NCBI GenBank assembly: GCA_964492555.1
Contig: CAZBKQ010000006.1
Location: forward strand, 47,606 to 111,605
Source of the DNA: GCA-2709075 sp964492555
Lineage (GTDB): Bacteria; Pseudomonadota; Alphaproteobacteria; MPNO01; UBA2964
Direction of reading: 5' to 3'
DNA length: 64,000 nucleotides
Shown here: positions 37,289 to 45,101 of the stretch, in pieces
Numbering within the stretch: position 1 is the first letter of the stretch
Layout: every line of letters starts with the position of its first letter
Program-made: the position numbers and the translations under genes
Notes under the pieces: generated by a model
What the model saw: only the letters and a program-made list of their open reading frames with translations
The model's database searches: none
What the model was told of the DNA's origin: nothing

Positions 37289-37804
37289 TCAGCGCGCGAT
37301 GGTGCTGGTCCGGCGGACCTTTTTCTGTAACTGCATCACGCCGTACAGCAGCGCTTCCGCGGTCGGCGGACAACCGGGCACATAAACATCGACCGGCACG
37401 ATCCGGTCGCAGCCGCGCACAACTGCATAGGAATAATGATAGGGCCCGCCGCCATTGGCGCAGGACCCCATGGAAATCACCCAGCGCGGCTCCGCCATCT
37501 GGTCGTAAACCTTACGCAACGCCGGCGCCATCTTGTTAGTCAGGGTGCCCGCCACAATCATCACATCGGATTGACGCGGGCTGGGTCGGAAAATCACGCC
37601 AAAACGGTCCAGATCGTAACGGCTGGCCGCGGAATGCATCATTTCGACGGCACAGCACGCCAGACCGAACGTCATCGGCCAGAGCGAACCGGACTGCGCC
37701 CAGCTGACAAGCTTGTCCATCTGGGCGACGACGAAACCCTTGTCGTTAATTTCGTCCGTGACGCGTTGCAGGATTTCTTCCTGCCCCGGGGCGATTACTC
37801 CCAT
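37289..37804 (-). CDS. nuoB: NADH-quinone oxidoreductase subunit B
   Basis: PSST subunit that binds cluster N2, the final electron donor to quinone. Ligands are GLACCAVEMM (paired cysteines), SMGSCANGGGPY and VPGCPPTAEALLYG. The ATG at 37804 has AAGGGGG six bases upstream and gives 171 residues. It overlaps the nuoA stop by ten bases. Confidence 0.97.
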   Translation of the reverse strand: MGVIAPGQEEILQRVTDEINDKGFVVAQMDKLVSWAQSGSLWPMTFGLACCAVEMMHSAASRYDLDRFGVIFRPSPRQSDVMIVAGTLTNKMAPALRKVYDQMAEPRWVISMGSCANGGGPYHYSYAVVRGCDRIVPVDVYVPGCPPTAEALLYGVMQLQKKVRRTSTIAR

Positions 37805-38160
37805 TCCAGCGCCCCCTTCTTCCATTCATAGATGAAGCCGATTGTAAGAATGCCGAGGAAAATCACCATCGACCAGAATCCCAGCATGCCGATGCTGCCC
37901 AGCGAAATCGCCCAGGGAAACAGGAACGCAACCTCAAGGTCGAAGATGATGAACAGGATGGCGACCAGATAAAACCGGACATCGAACTGGCGGCGCGCGT
38001 CATTAAACGGCGCGAACCCGCATTCATAGGGCGAAACTTTTTCCGAATCCGGCTTCTGCCGCGCAACGATAAAGGACGCAATCAGAATAACGGCGGCAAG
38101 CCCCGTCGCGATCCCGAGGAATATCAGGATCGGCAGGTATTCCCGCAACAAATCGTCCAT
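37795..38160 (-). CDS. nuoA: NADH-quinone oxidoreductase subunit A
   Basis: Small membrane subunit at the head of the operon, 121 residues and three helices. KVSPYECGFAPFNDARRQFD near residue 41 includes the conserved loop Cys near the quinone channel, and FLVAILFIIFDLEVAFLFPW-like sequence follows. A much longer open frame exists upstream, but ATG 38160 has GGAG nine bases before it and matches the family start MDDLLREYLPI. Confidence 0.97.
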   Translation of the reverse strand: MDDLLREYLPILIFLGIATGLAAVILIASFIVARQKPDSEKVSPYECGFAPFNDARRQFDVRFYLVAILFIIFDLEVAFLFPWAISLGSIGMLGFWSMVIFLGILTIGFIYEWKKGALEWE

Positions 38161-38289
38161 GAAATGTTTCTCCGATTCCCCGTACCGGTTTTCCCGGCAA
38201 CTTGCGCCCACTGTTAGCAACCGTCGCGCCGAAGCACAAGAGCGGCAGCCGTTCTCCCCCGGCGTCACCAACGCACCGGACGGCAACGC

Positions 38290-38318
38290 TTTATAAGGCC
38301 AAGAGTTTATAATTTCAA
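38290..38318 (-). promoter_or_regulatory. candidate sigma-70 promoter of the nuo operon
   Basis: On the minus strand TTGAAA (38318-38313), a 17-base spacer and TATAAA (38295-38290). This is a near-consensus promoter about 130 bases before the nuoA start, in the divergent gap between nuoA and the first cupin gene. It could serve the whole unit down to tag. Confidence 0.65.
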
Positions 38319-38371
38319 AACTTATTGGAATCGTTAACCACCTCGCGCCCCCGGGTAACGGCACGACCGGT

Positions 38372-38398
38372 TTGACCGGCCCGCCGGTGCTTTATAAA
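38372..38398 (+). promoter_or_regulatory. possible promoter of the cupin genes
   Basis: TTGACC at 38372-38377 and TATAAA at 38393-38398, 50 bases before the first cupin ATG. The spacer is only 15 bases, shorter than ideal, so this is tentative. The region is flanked by short CCGG-rich repeats. Confidence 0.35.
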
Positions 38399-38447
38399 GT
38401 CGGCGCGATTCGGCCAGCCCGACATTTCAGACAGGATTTTTTCAGAG

Positions 38448-39572
38448 ATGAGTGACGACGCGCCCACCGGTAACGAACCCGTATTCCTGCATGACAGCTA
38501 TATCGCCTGGTGCGAGGAGCAGCCGATCCCGGTGATCGACGATTTCGGCATCGACATGATGCGGATCAAGACAGAGCCCTGGGATCTCTACGGTATGAAC
38601 GGCGCGGCGTGCCTGCTGAAAGGCCGCGATGATTTCGTCTCGATCTTCTGTTTCGAATTGCCCGGCGGCTCGAAATCCCGCCCGCTGCATCACCTCTATG
38701 AGGAAATCATCTATGTGATGGACGGGTACGGCTCGACCCAGATCGAAACGCCGGACGGTCAGAAACATTCCTTTGAATGGGGCCGCAATTCACTCTTTTC
38801 GGTCCCGCTCAACGCCAAATACCAGCATTTCAACGGCTCCGGCACGGAACCGGCGCGGCTGGCTTCCATCAATGACATGCCGTTTTTGATGAACCTGTTC
38901 CGCAATCAGGATTTCATTTTCACGACGGAACATGATTTCGTCGAACGGCTTGGCCCCAACGGCTATTTCCAGGGCGACGGCCAGATGATCGAAATCCGCC
39001 CCGGCCGCCATCAATGGGAAACAAACTTTGTATCCGACATCACCAATTTTGAGCTCAAGAGCTGGGCCGAGCGCGGCAAGGGTTCGTCCTCCCTGCGCTG
39101 GGTCCTCTCGGATTCGACACTTGGCTGCCACACCTCACAGATCGTGCCCGGCACTTACAAAAAGGCACACCGGCACACCGCGGGCACCAACGTCTTCACC
39201 ATCGACGGTCAGGGCTATTCAATGCTGTGGTACGAAGGCAAAGAAGACGAGATGGTCCGGGTGGATTGGGATCACGGCGTCGTCGTCACGCCGCCGGAAC
39301 AGATGTTCCACCAGCATTTCAACACCGGCACGACCCCGTCGCGCTATCTCGCGGTACAGTTCGGCACCGTCCGCTACCCCATGCTGTGGCAGAAGGTGAA
39401 GAAATGGACATCCGGTAACGACACCTCCGTCAAGGACGGCGGCAACCAGATTGAATATGAGGATCAGCCCGATCACCTGCACCGTATCTGGCTGGAGGAA
39501 ATGGACAAGAACGGCGTGCCGTCCGAAATGGGCGAAATCTTCGATGAGGATGCCATCCGGGCGGGCAGCTAG
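38448..39572 (+). CDS. bicupin protein, first tandem copy
   Basis: 374 residues with two cupin barrels, probably a cytoplasmic metal-dependent enzyme or binding protein of unknown substrate. The first cupin (about 55-140) has PLHHLYEEIIYVMDGYG, where the expected first His of the HxH pair is Leu. The second (about 225-330) keeps HRH in KKAHRHTAGTNVF and the late His in EQMFHQHFNTG. Gentisate-dioxygenase-like bicupins share this layout. It is closely related to the next gene and upstream of a 3-dehydroshikimate dehydratase-like gene, suggesting aromatic metabolism, which is inference. Confidence 0.8.
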   Translation: MSDDAPTGNEPVFLHDSYIAWCEEQPIPVIDDFGIDMMRIKTEPWDLYGMNGAACLLKGRDDFVSIFCFELPGGSKSRPLHHLYEEIIYVMDGYGSTQIETPDGQKHSFEWGRNSLFSVPLNAKYQHFNGSGTEPARLASINDMPFLMNLFRNQDFIFTTEHDFVERLGPNGYFQGDGQMIEIRPGRHQWETNFVSDITNFELKSWAERGKGSSSLRWVLSDSTLGCHTSQIVPGTYKKAHRHTAGTNVFTIDGQGYSMLWYEGKEDEMVRVDWDHGVVVTPPEQMFHQHFNTGTTPSRYLAVQFGTVRYPMLWQKVKKWTSGNDTSVKDGGNQIEYEDQPDHLHRIWLEEMDKNGVPSEMGEIFDEDAIRAGS

Positions 39573-39659
39573 CGCCCGGCTTTCGTTCTCAGGAAAATAG
39601 CGCTATATCCCCCCCATGGGAGCGCTTGTGCGCGAAGTTTAAAGTAAAGAGGAAAGAAG

Positions 39660-40793
39660 ATGAGCGATGATGAAGCGGTAGTCCGGGGATCGGATCCGGT
39701 TTTTTTGCATGACAGCTTTCTGGCCTGGTGCAAGGAAGAACCCGTCCCGGTAATCGAGGATTTCGGTATCGATCTGGCACGCGTTCCGGTGGAACCGTGG
39801 GACAAGTACGGGATGAACGGCGCGATCTGCCTGGTCAAGGGCCGCGACGATTTCAACACCATCTTCACCTTCGAACTACCGGCTGGCGGCAAGTCTCGCC
39901 CGCTGCATCACATCTATGAGGAAATCATCTATGTGATTGACGGGTACGGCTCCACCCAGATCGAAACGCCGGACGGTCAGAAACATTCCTTTGAATGGGG
40001 CCGTAATTCGCTCTTTTCCGTGCCGCTCAATGCCAAATACCAGCATTTCAACGGCTCCGGCCAGGAACCGGCCCGGTTCGTCTCCTGCAACAACTTCCCC
40101 TTCCTGATGAACCTCTACCGGAACGAGGAATTCCTGTTCAGCTGCGATCATCAGTTTCCGGAACGGCTCGGCCCCAACGGCTACTTCCAGGGTGAAGGCC
40201 AGATGGTGGAACTGCGTGAAGGCCGCCATCAGTGGGAAACCAATTTCGTTTCCGACATCACCAATTTCGAACTGCGCGGCTGGGCCGCGCGCGGCAAGGG
40301 CTCGTCCTCCCTCCGCTGGATCCTGTCCGACGGTACGATGGGCTGCCATACGTCGCAGATCATGCCCGGCATGTACAAGAAGGCGCATCGCCATCTGTGC
40401 GGCACCAACGTTTTCACCATCGACGGCGACGGCTATTCGCTACTCTGGTGGGAAGGCCAGGAAGACGAAGACATCGTCCGCGTCGACTGGGATCACGGCG
40501 TCGTCGTCACCCCGCCGGAAAACATGTTCCATCAGCATTTCAACACCGGCACCACGCCGTCACGTTACCTGGCCATTCAGTTCGGCACGGTGCGTTACCC
40601 GATGACCTGGCAGAAAAAGGAAATCTGGGAAGGCAAGGTCGATACCTCCGTCGAGGAAGGCGGCAACCAGATCGAATATGAAAACCAGCATCCGATCATC
40701 CACCGCACCTTCCTGGATGAGCTCGACAAGCGCGGGCTGCAATCCGAAATGGGCGATCTGTTCGACGAAGAGAAAATCCGCGCCGGCAACTGA
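39660..40793 (+). CDS. bicupin protein, second tandem copy
   Basis: 377 residues, clearly a paralogue of the preceding gene along its full length. The same features are present: PLHHIYEEIIYVIDGYG in the first cupin and KKAHRHLCGTNVF with ENMFHQHFNTG in the second. A good ribosome site (AGAGGAAAG) precedes the ATG. It lies 87 bases after the first copy and ends just before a strong terminator, so the pair forms one transcript. A 50-base block is identical to the first copy, including third codon positions. Substrate unknown. Confidence 0.8.
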   Translation: MSDDEAVVRGSDPVFLHDSFLAWCKEEPVPVIEDFGIDLARVPVEPWDKYGMNGAICLVKGRDDFNTIFTFELPAGGKSRPLHHIYEEIIYVIDGYGSTQIETPDGQKHSFEWGRNSLFSVPLNAKYQHFNGSGQEPARFVSCNNFPFLMNLYRNEEFLFSCDHQFPERLGPNGYFQGEGQMVELREGRHQWETNFVSDITNFELRGWAARGKGSSSLRWILSDGTMGCHTSQIMPGMYKKAHRHLCGTNVFTIDGDGYSLLWWEGQEDEDIVRVDWDHGVVVTPPENMFHQHFNTGTTPSRYLAIQFGTVRYPMTWQKKEIWEGKVDTSVEEGGNQIEYENQHPIIHRTFLDELDKRGLQSEMGDLFDEEKIRAGN

Positions 40794-40814
40794 TCCGCAC
40801 CGGATAAGTCATAG

Positions 40815-40841
40815 AGGGCCGCTCAATGAGCGGCCCTTTTT
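40815..40841 (+). terminator. rho-independent terminator after the cupin pair
   Basis: AGGGCCGCTC (40815-40824) pairs perfectly with GAGCGGCCCT (40828-40837) around a three-base loop and runs into TTTTT. It separates the cupins from the dehydratase gene. Confidence 0.92.
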
Positions 40842-40901
40842 GTTGGTGGCGGGATAAATACGGCCTAACATTGAACCCGCAAATCTTACTGTGGGTTCCC
40901 C

Positions 40902-42770
40902 ATGCGTTTTTCCATCGCCACCGTCTGTATCTCCGGCACGCTGGATCGCAAGATCGACGCGATTGCCAAGGCCGGTTTCAGCGGCATCGAGATCTTCGAG
41001 AACGACCTGCTCGCCCATGTCGGTGGACTGACCGATCTCAAGAATAGGCTGGAAGACAAAAGTCTCCGCATTGAGACCTATCAGCCCTTCCGCGATTTCG
41101 AGGGCATGCCGGAGCCATTGCGCACCCGGACTTTCGATCGCGCCGAACGTAAGTTCGATCTGATGGAACAGATCGGTGCCGATCTGTTGATGGTGTGCAG
41201 CAATGTCTCGCCTCACGCGCTTGGCGGGATCAGCCGGGCGGCGGCGGATTTCCATGAGCTTGGCGAACGCGCGGCAAAGCGCGGCTTCCGGGTCGCCTTT
41301 GAGGCCCTCGGCTGGGGTAAACACGTTCACGATTACCGCGACAGTTGGGAAATCGTGCGCCGCGCCGACCATCCTTCGGTCGGGCTCTGCCTCGATACGT
41401 TTCATATTTTCTCCCGGGCGACTGAGCTTGACTCGATCCTCAACATACCTGGCGACCGTATCTTCCTGGTGCAGGTCGCCGACGCGCCGAAACTGTCCAT
41501 GGACCCGCTGAGCTGGAGCCGTCATCACCGCTGTTTTCCCGGCCAGGGCGAGCTCGACCTCGGTACCTTCATGACGAGTTTGAGAGAGACCGGCTATGAC
41601 GGCGCGCTGTCGCTGGAAATTTTCAACGACCAGTTCCGTTCAAGCGACACATTCCGACATGCCCGTGATGCCTATCGTTCACTGATCTATCTCGATGGCG
41701 GGGTAAAAGAGTCCGGTGGACTTGGTCCCACCGCGCTCGCCTTCGCCGAACAGCCGGAAGAAATCGAGTTCATCGAATTTGCTGTCGGCGACGAAGATCA
41801 TCCCGCCCTTTCGGGTTTTCTCTATCGGTCGGGCTTTATCCACGCGGCGACACATAAGGTGAAAAATGTCGAGCTTTGGCGTCAGGGCTCGGTCAATCTT
41901 GTGATCAACCGGGAGCCGCAAAGCTTCGCTCGGCAATATCACGCGGATCACGGGCTTGCGGTCTGCGCATACGGGTTGTTATGTCCGGACGCGGACGGGC
42001 TGCTCAAACGGGCACAAACGCTCGGCTATGACATCGTTTACGCCGACCCCGAGCACGATACCCACGGAATTGCCGCGGTGGTGGGGCCAACCGGCGCCCT
42101 GCTCTATCTGGTCAACGCGCGGGATTACCCATCCCACTGGGAACGCGAATTCGACCATCACACAATAGACCCCGATGCGATGTTGACCCGGATCGACCAT
42201 GTCGCCACCACCATGCCGCTGGATGAAGTGCTGGAGGCAAAGCTGCTTTATCGCGCGGTCTTCCAGATGTCCGCTTCTCAGGCGGTCACCGTCGCCGACC
42301 CGTTCGGCAATGTGAACAGCCAGGTGATGGAGGTCGACAACCGGAATATCGCCATGACGCTGAATTCCACACTGGCCGGCAAATCCTCCGTCGCGCAGAT
42401 CCAGTCGCGCTATCGCGGATCCGGCGTCAATCATATCGCGCTAGCGGCAACGGACATTTTCGCACTCGCCGACCGACTCGACACGCTCGGCGCCGAAATA
42501 ATGGAGGTTACCGACAATTACTATGACGATCTTGTCGCACGGTTCGCTCTTTCGGACCATCAGGTCGCCCAAATGAAAAATCGCCATATTCTTTATGACG
42601 AAGACGAAAACGGCGCCTTTTTCCAGCTTTTCACCAGATTGTTTCAGGGGCGGTTCTGTTTCGAGTTCGTGCAACGCCAGGGTTATCGCGGCTATGGCAT
42701 GGCAAATGCGCAGATCAGGCTAACCATGCAGGCGCGAGAGCTGGATGCATTGATGGCGGGCGGAAAATAA
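40902..42770 (+). CDS. quiC1: QuiC1-type 3-dehydroshikimate dehydratase fused to HPPD-like VOC domain
   Basis: Two-domain protein of 622 residues. Residues 1-260 are a xylose-isomerase-like TIM barrel close to Pseudomonas QuiC1: FDRAERKFDLMEQIGADLLM near residue 80, CLDTFHIFS near 166, WSRHHRCFPGQGELDL near 205 and SLEIFNDQFR near 240 hold the metal ligands. The second part (about 285-610) resembles 4-hydroxyphenylpyruvate dioxygenase, with metal ligands in IDHVAT, VNHIAL and CFEFVQRQGYRGYG. The family converts 3-dehydroshikimate to protocatechuate, feeding quinate/shikimate carbon into ring cleavage. No protocatechuate genes are next to it; specificity is inferred from similarity. Confidence 0.8.
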   Translation: MRFSIATVCISGTLDRKIDAIAKAGFSGIEIFENDLLAHVGGLTDLKNRLEDKSLRIETYQPFRDFEGMPEPLRTRTFDRAERKFDLMEQIGADLLMVCSNVSPHALGGISRAAADFHELGERAAKRGFRVAFEALGWGKHVHDYRDSWEIVRRADHPSVGLCLDTFHIFSRATELDSILNIPGDRIFLVQVADAPKLSMDPLSWSRHHRCFPGQGELDLGTFMTSLRETGYDGALSLEIFNDQFRSSDTFRHARDAYRSLIYLDGGVKESGGLGPTALAFAEQPEEIEFIEFAVGDEDHPALSGFLYRSGFIHAATHKVKNVELWRQGSVNLVINREPQSFARQYHADHGLAVCAYGLLCPDADGLLKRAQTLGYDIVYADPEHDTHGIAAVVGPTGALLYLVNARDYPSHWEREFDHHTIDPDAMLTRIDHVATTMPLDEVLEAKLLYRAVFQMSASQAVTVADPFGNVNSQVMEVDNRNIAMTLNSTLAGKSSVAQIQSRYRGSGVNHIALAATDIFALADRLDTLGAEIMEVTDNYYDDLVARFALSDHQVAQMKNRHILYDEDENGAFFQLFTRLFQGRFCFEFVQRQGYRGYGMANAQIRLTMQARELDALMAGGK

Positions 42771-42782
42771 TCGCTTGAATTA

Positions 42783-42875
42783 GTCGGAGAAGCTTCTATG
42801 TTTGCAGCACGTTTGAAGGTCGATGTTGCTACCCTGATTATCCGCTTCGGTGGATAGCCAAGTTTCTTCTCCGAC
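42783..42875 (+). promoter_or_regulatory. long-range stem in the leader of the cold-shock gene
   Basis: GTCGGAGAAG (42783-42792) is perfectly complementary to CTTCTCCGAC (42866-42875), 73 bases apart, in the 175-base gap before cspA. If transcribed, the arms could close a large leader structure. Long structured 5' leaders that act as thermosensors are known for E. coli cspA; equivalence here is inferred. A possible promoter is TTGAAT (42775) with TATGTT (42797), but it would place the first arm before the transcript start. Confidence 0.4.
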
Positions 42876-42878
42876 ATT

Positions 42879-42890
42879 GTAAACGTTTAC
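42879..42890. promoter_or_regulatory. 12-base perfect palindrome, LacI-family-like operator
   Basis: GTAAACGTTTAC is its own reverse complement. Its form resembles the operators of LacI/GalR-family regulators (TGTAAACGTTTACA type). It lies 55 bases before the cspA ATG, just after the second arm of the leader stem. No LacI-type regulator gene is in the window. Confidence 0.35.
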
Positions 42891-42945
42891 CAAGGGGCTC
42901 CGCAGAGGGTGGAGGCCCGCATTTTGTCGTGAAAGGAAATTCATC

Positions 42946-43155
42946 ATGGCTACCGGAACTGTAAAATGGTTCAACCCCACCAAGGGCTTTGGTTTTATCG
43001 AGCCCGAAGACGGCAGCAAGGACGCATTCGTCCATATCAGCGCCGTTGAGCGCGCCGGTCTGGCCGGTCTCAATGAGGGGCAGAAGGTCTCTTACGAGCT
43101 GACACCGGGCCGCAACGGGAAGTCTTCAGCCGAGAATCTTCAGATTCTCGACTAA
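42946..43155 (+). CDS. cspA: cold-shock protein CspA family
   Basis: RNA/DNA-binding cold-shock domain protein of 69 residues. RNP1 (KGFGFIEP, residues 13-20) and RNP2 (DAFVHISAVE near 26) are intact. It probably acts as an RNA chaperone. AAAGGA precedes the ATG by about eight bases. The gene has a long leader with possible regulatory structure and its own terminator. Confidence 0.95.
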   Translation: MATGTVKWFNPTKGFGFIEPEDGSKDAFVHISAVERAGLAGLNEGQKVSYELTPGRNGKSSAENLQILD

Positions 43156-43173
43156 ACCCCGCCCATAAACATA

Positions 43174-43202
43174 AAAGCCCGCTTCTCCAGCGGGCTTTTT
43201 TT
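43174..43202 (+). terminator. rho-independent terminator of cspA
   Basis: AGCCCGCT (43176-43183), a five-base loop and AGCGGGCT (43189-43196), extended by an AA/TT pair, followed by seven T. It lies 18 bases after the cspA stop. Confidence 0.93.
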
Positions 43203-43224
43203 GTCTCTCGGGAAAGGAACATTT

Positions 43225-43371
43225 ATGGCGCGAAAGACCAATTACAACTTTGAACGGCGTGAACGCGAAAAACAGCGCGCCGCCAAAAAGGCTGAACGTC
43301 AACGTGCAAAACAGGAAAAATCCGACCAGCGCAAGTCGGATACGGAAATCAGCGGCGACGACGCCTGCTAA
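43225..43371 (+). CDS. small basic protein of 48 residues
   Basis: Reads MARKTNYNFERREREKQ and continues as a lysine- and arginine-rich helix-forming stretch, ending SGDDAC. Ribosome site AAAGGA lies seven bases before the ATG. Short proteins that begin MARKTNYNFE and are rich in K/R/E are common in alphaproteobacteria, often beside cold-shock genes, as here; their function is unknown. Its last 23 bases overlap the convergent PEP-CTERM gene. Confidence 0.72.
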   Translation: MARKTNYNFERREREKQRAAKKAERQRAKQEKSDQRKSDTEISGDDAC

Positions 43372-43975
43372 CCACCACCCCGGCGAGAGCCAGCCCCAGA
43401 AGACCAAGCGCGCCCGGCTCGGGCACCGCCTCGGCGGTTGATTCAAAACCGACAGTGATACGAAGCCTGTCCGTGGTGCCAAATGTGCTGCCCATCGTCG
43501 TGGTAGTGCCGAGGTTTCCATCCACCGCATTCACCACGGAAGCCGGAAAAGAGCCGCCGCCAAATGCCTCGAACGATGCGATCGAATTCGCGAATTCCGA
43601 TCCGCCCCCGAGAAAATTCAGCTCGACGCCATTGATATTCATCCCGCCCCCGGCAATGGGATCAAACCGTGCCTCAATCGTGATGAAGGCTCCGTTCACA
43701 TTCACCGTGCCGTCAGAGTCAGAATAAAAAACGTCGTAAAATTCGGAGGTGTGGTTGGAAAAATCGCGGTTACCGGACGACAAAAAACCGCTCCGGCGCG
43801 TCAGAATTTCCGAAGACGCGATACTGAAACCATGCGGAAAGACCAACGTGGTTTGCTCATAAAAAGTGATGGAAACCAGATCGGGCAACGATGCGACGGG
43901 AACGGCGCGCGCGCCCGAGGCACCGAACACAATCATTGCGATAAGAATAGCGATGAAGCAGCGGCAACGCGCCAT
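43349..43975 (-). CDS. PEP-CTERM sorting domain protein
   Basis: Exported protein of 208 residues with an N-terminal signal peptide (cleavage near ARAV) and a classic C-terminal sorting tag: VPEPGALGLLGLALAGVVV and then an arginine cluster. Such tags are cut by exosortase (XrtA/EpsH) and are linked to exopolysaccharide production. The glycine- and serine-rich middle has no recognisable domain. No exosortase gene is in this window. The 3' end overlaps the convergent 48-residue gene. Confidence 0.85.
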   Translation of the reverse strand: MARCRCFIAILIAMIVFGASGARAVPVASLPDLVSITFYEQTTLVFPHGFSIASSEILTRRSGFLSSGNRDFSNHTSEFYDVFYSDSDGTVNVNGAFITIEARFDPIAGGGMNINGVELNFLGGGSEFANSIASFEAFGGGSFPASVVNAVDGNLGTTTTMGSTFGTTDRLRITVGFESTAEAVPEPGALGLLGLALAGVVVSRRRRR

Positions 43976-44362
43976 ATCTCAAACCCGGTCAATGCGCCAA
44001 TAACAGGCGCGCGATTTGCCAACTCCCCTAAATTTACATACCAGAAATCCCGCAATAATGACAGGTTGATTTGTTATCGCGGCCTTGGCTATTCCGGATA
44101 AACAAACACAAAATACCATAAGGCAGTTTTTCCTGACCGGCCCAAAGAGACCGTTCGTCCGGGAGGACGCCTGTTCTCGCTGTCACAAGGATGGCAGTTC
44201 GTGCGGACCTCGTGATGTAGCCATGCCGGCCTAGTGCAACAGACCGGAACATCGCCGCCCATCAGAGCAGCACGAATCGAATCATTCTGATAAAAGTTGG
44301 AGGATGATATCTGGCTCCGCGGCTTCTATCCGATAGCGCGGGGCGTTGGTCGGGCGGGTTGA
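43976..44362. other. intergenic stretch of 387 bases without a supported gene
   Basis: Contains an AT-richer segment at about 44030-44125. A minus-strand open frame of 72 codons (44034-44252) has no recognisable product and weak start context. It probably holds the divergent promoters of the PEP-CTERM gene and the following membrane-protein gene, but none is clear by eye. Confidence 0.5.
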
Positions 44363-45094
44363 ATGTTCGAAGAAGGCCGCAGGCTTCAAACCATAAAGAC
44401 GGCGCTCATCTGGGGCGCGCTGCCATTTGCCTTTTTCACGATAGAACCGCTTTTCGACCCGCGCCTGAACATGATCAGTTTCGTGGTCGGGATCGGGCTC
44501 ACGGCAATTTTCGTCGTCACCGCGCTGGCGGCCGCCTATCAGCTTGTGATGACAAGCAGCGCGGGGGAAAACACCGAAGCGGACCGCAGGTATGAATATC
44601 TTCTGGTCGCCAGCATCTCGCTTTTCATCTGCACCATCGCTGGAGTCTGGGCCGGAAACAAGGTCAATGACGCCTTGTTCAACCGGTTTGAGGAAGCCAG
44701 CAAACCGCTGACCGCCGCTATCGTGAAATTCGAAAAGGAAACCGGTCGCCCGCCGACGGATTTCCGGGAACTGATTCCACGTTATCTCGAAAAACTCCCC
44801 CTGCCCGGTGTGGGAAGCGGCTCCCGGTTCGAACTCGTCACCCTTAAATCGGGTCGGCCCATTGTAAACAAGAATTTATGGCTTCTGTCGGTCCAGCTCG
44901 ATCAGATCGACCCATTCGGAGAAGCCATCATTTTTCTGAATGACAATGTCTATCATGGAGTCGGAGAAATCGGCGCCGGCCGGTTACGGGGGAAGGTCGG
45001 ATATTGGGGCAAGGTCGAAACGTCGCCCTGGTGCAGCGGCAAGCCGGAAGCAGCCAAATACAGATGCGTCCGGCAGACCGACCGAAATGGCTGA
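44363..45094 (+). CDS. membrane-anchored protein of unknown function
   Basis: Not recognised. The 243 residues include three hydrophobic segments (about 12-28, 35-60 and 82-103), then a soluble domain. KFEKETGRPPTDFRELIPRY near residue 125 resembles the short helical segments found in proteins with a pilin- or type II secretion-like C-terminal half, but this is not firm. The C-terminus has two cysteines (PWCSGKPEAAKYRCV) that could pair if the domain is periplasmic. It converges with the oxygenase gene seven bases away. Confidence 0.6.
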   Translation: MFEEGRRLQTIKTALIWGALPFAFFTIEPLFDPRLNMISFVVGIGLTAIFVVTALAAAYQLVMTSSAGENTEADRRYEYLLVASISLFICTIAGVWAGNKVNDALFNRFEEASKPLTAAIVKFEKETGRPPTDFRELIPRYLEKLPLPGVGSGSRFELVTLKSGRPIVNKNLWLLSVQLDQIDPFGEAIIFLNDNVYHGVGEIGAGRLRGKVGYWGKVETSPWCSGKPEAAKYRCVRQTDRNG

Positions 45095-45101
45095 TTGGTA
45101 A

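Noticed and set aside
44034..44252. Minus-strand open frame of 72 codons in the large intergenic region
   Set aside because: No recognisable domain, weak start context and no operon neighbour.
44308..44331. Short leader peptide after GGAGG near 44298
   Set aside because: Ribosome site directly abuts the ATG and only about ten codons follow; no attenuator structure was found.
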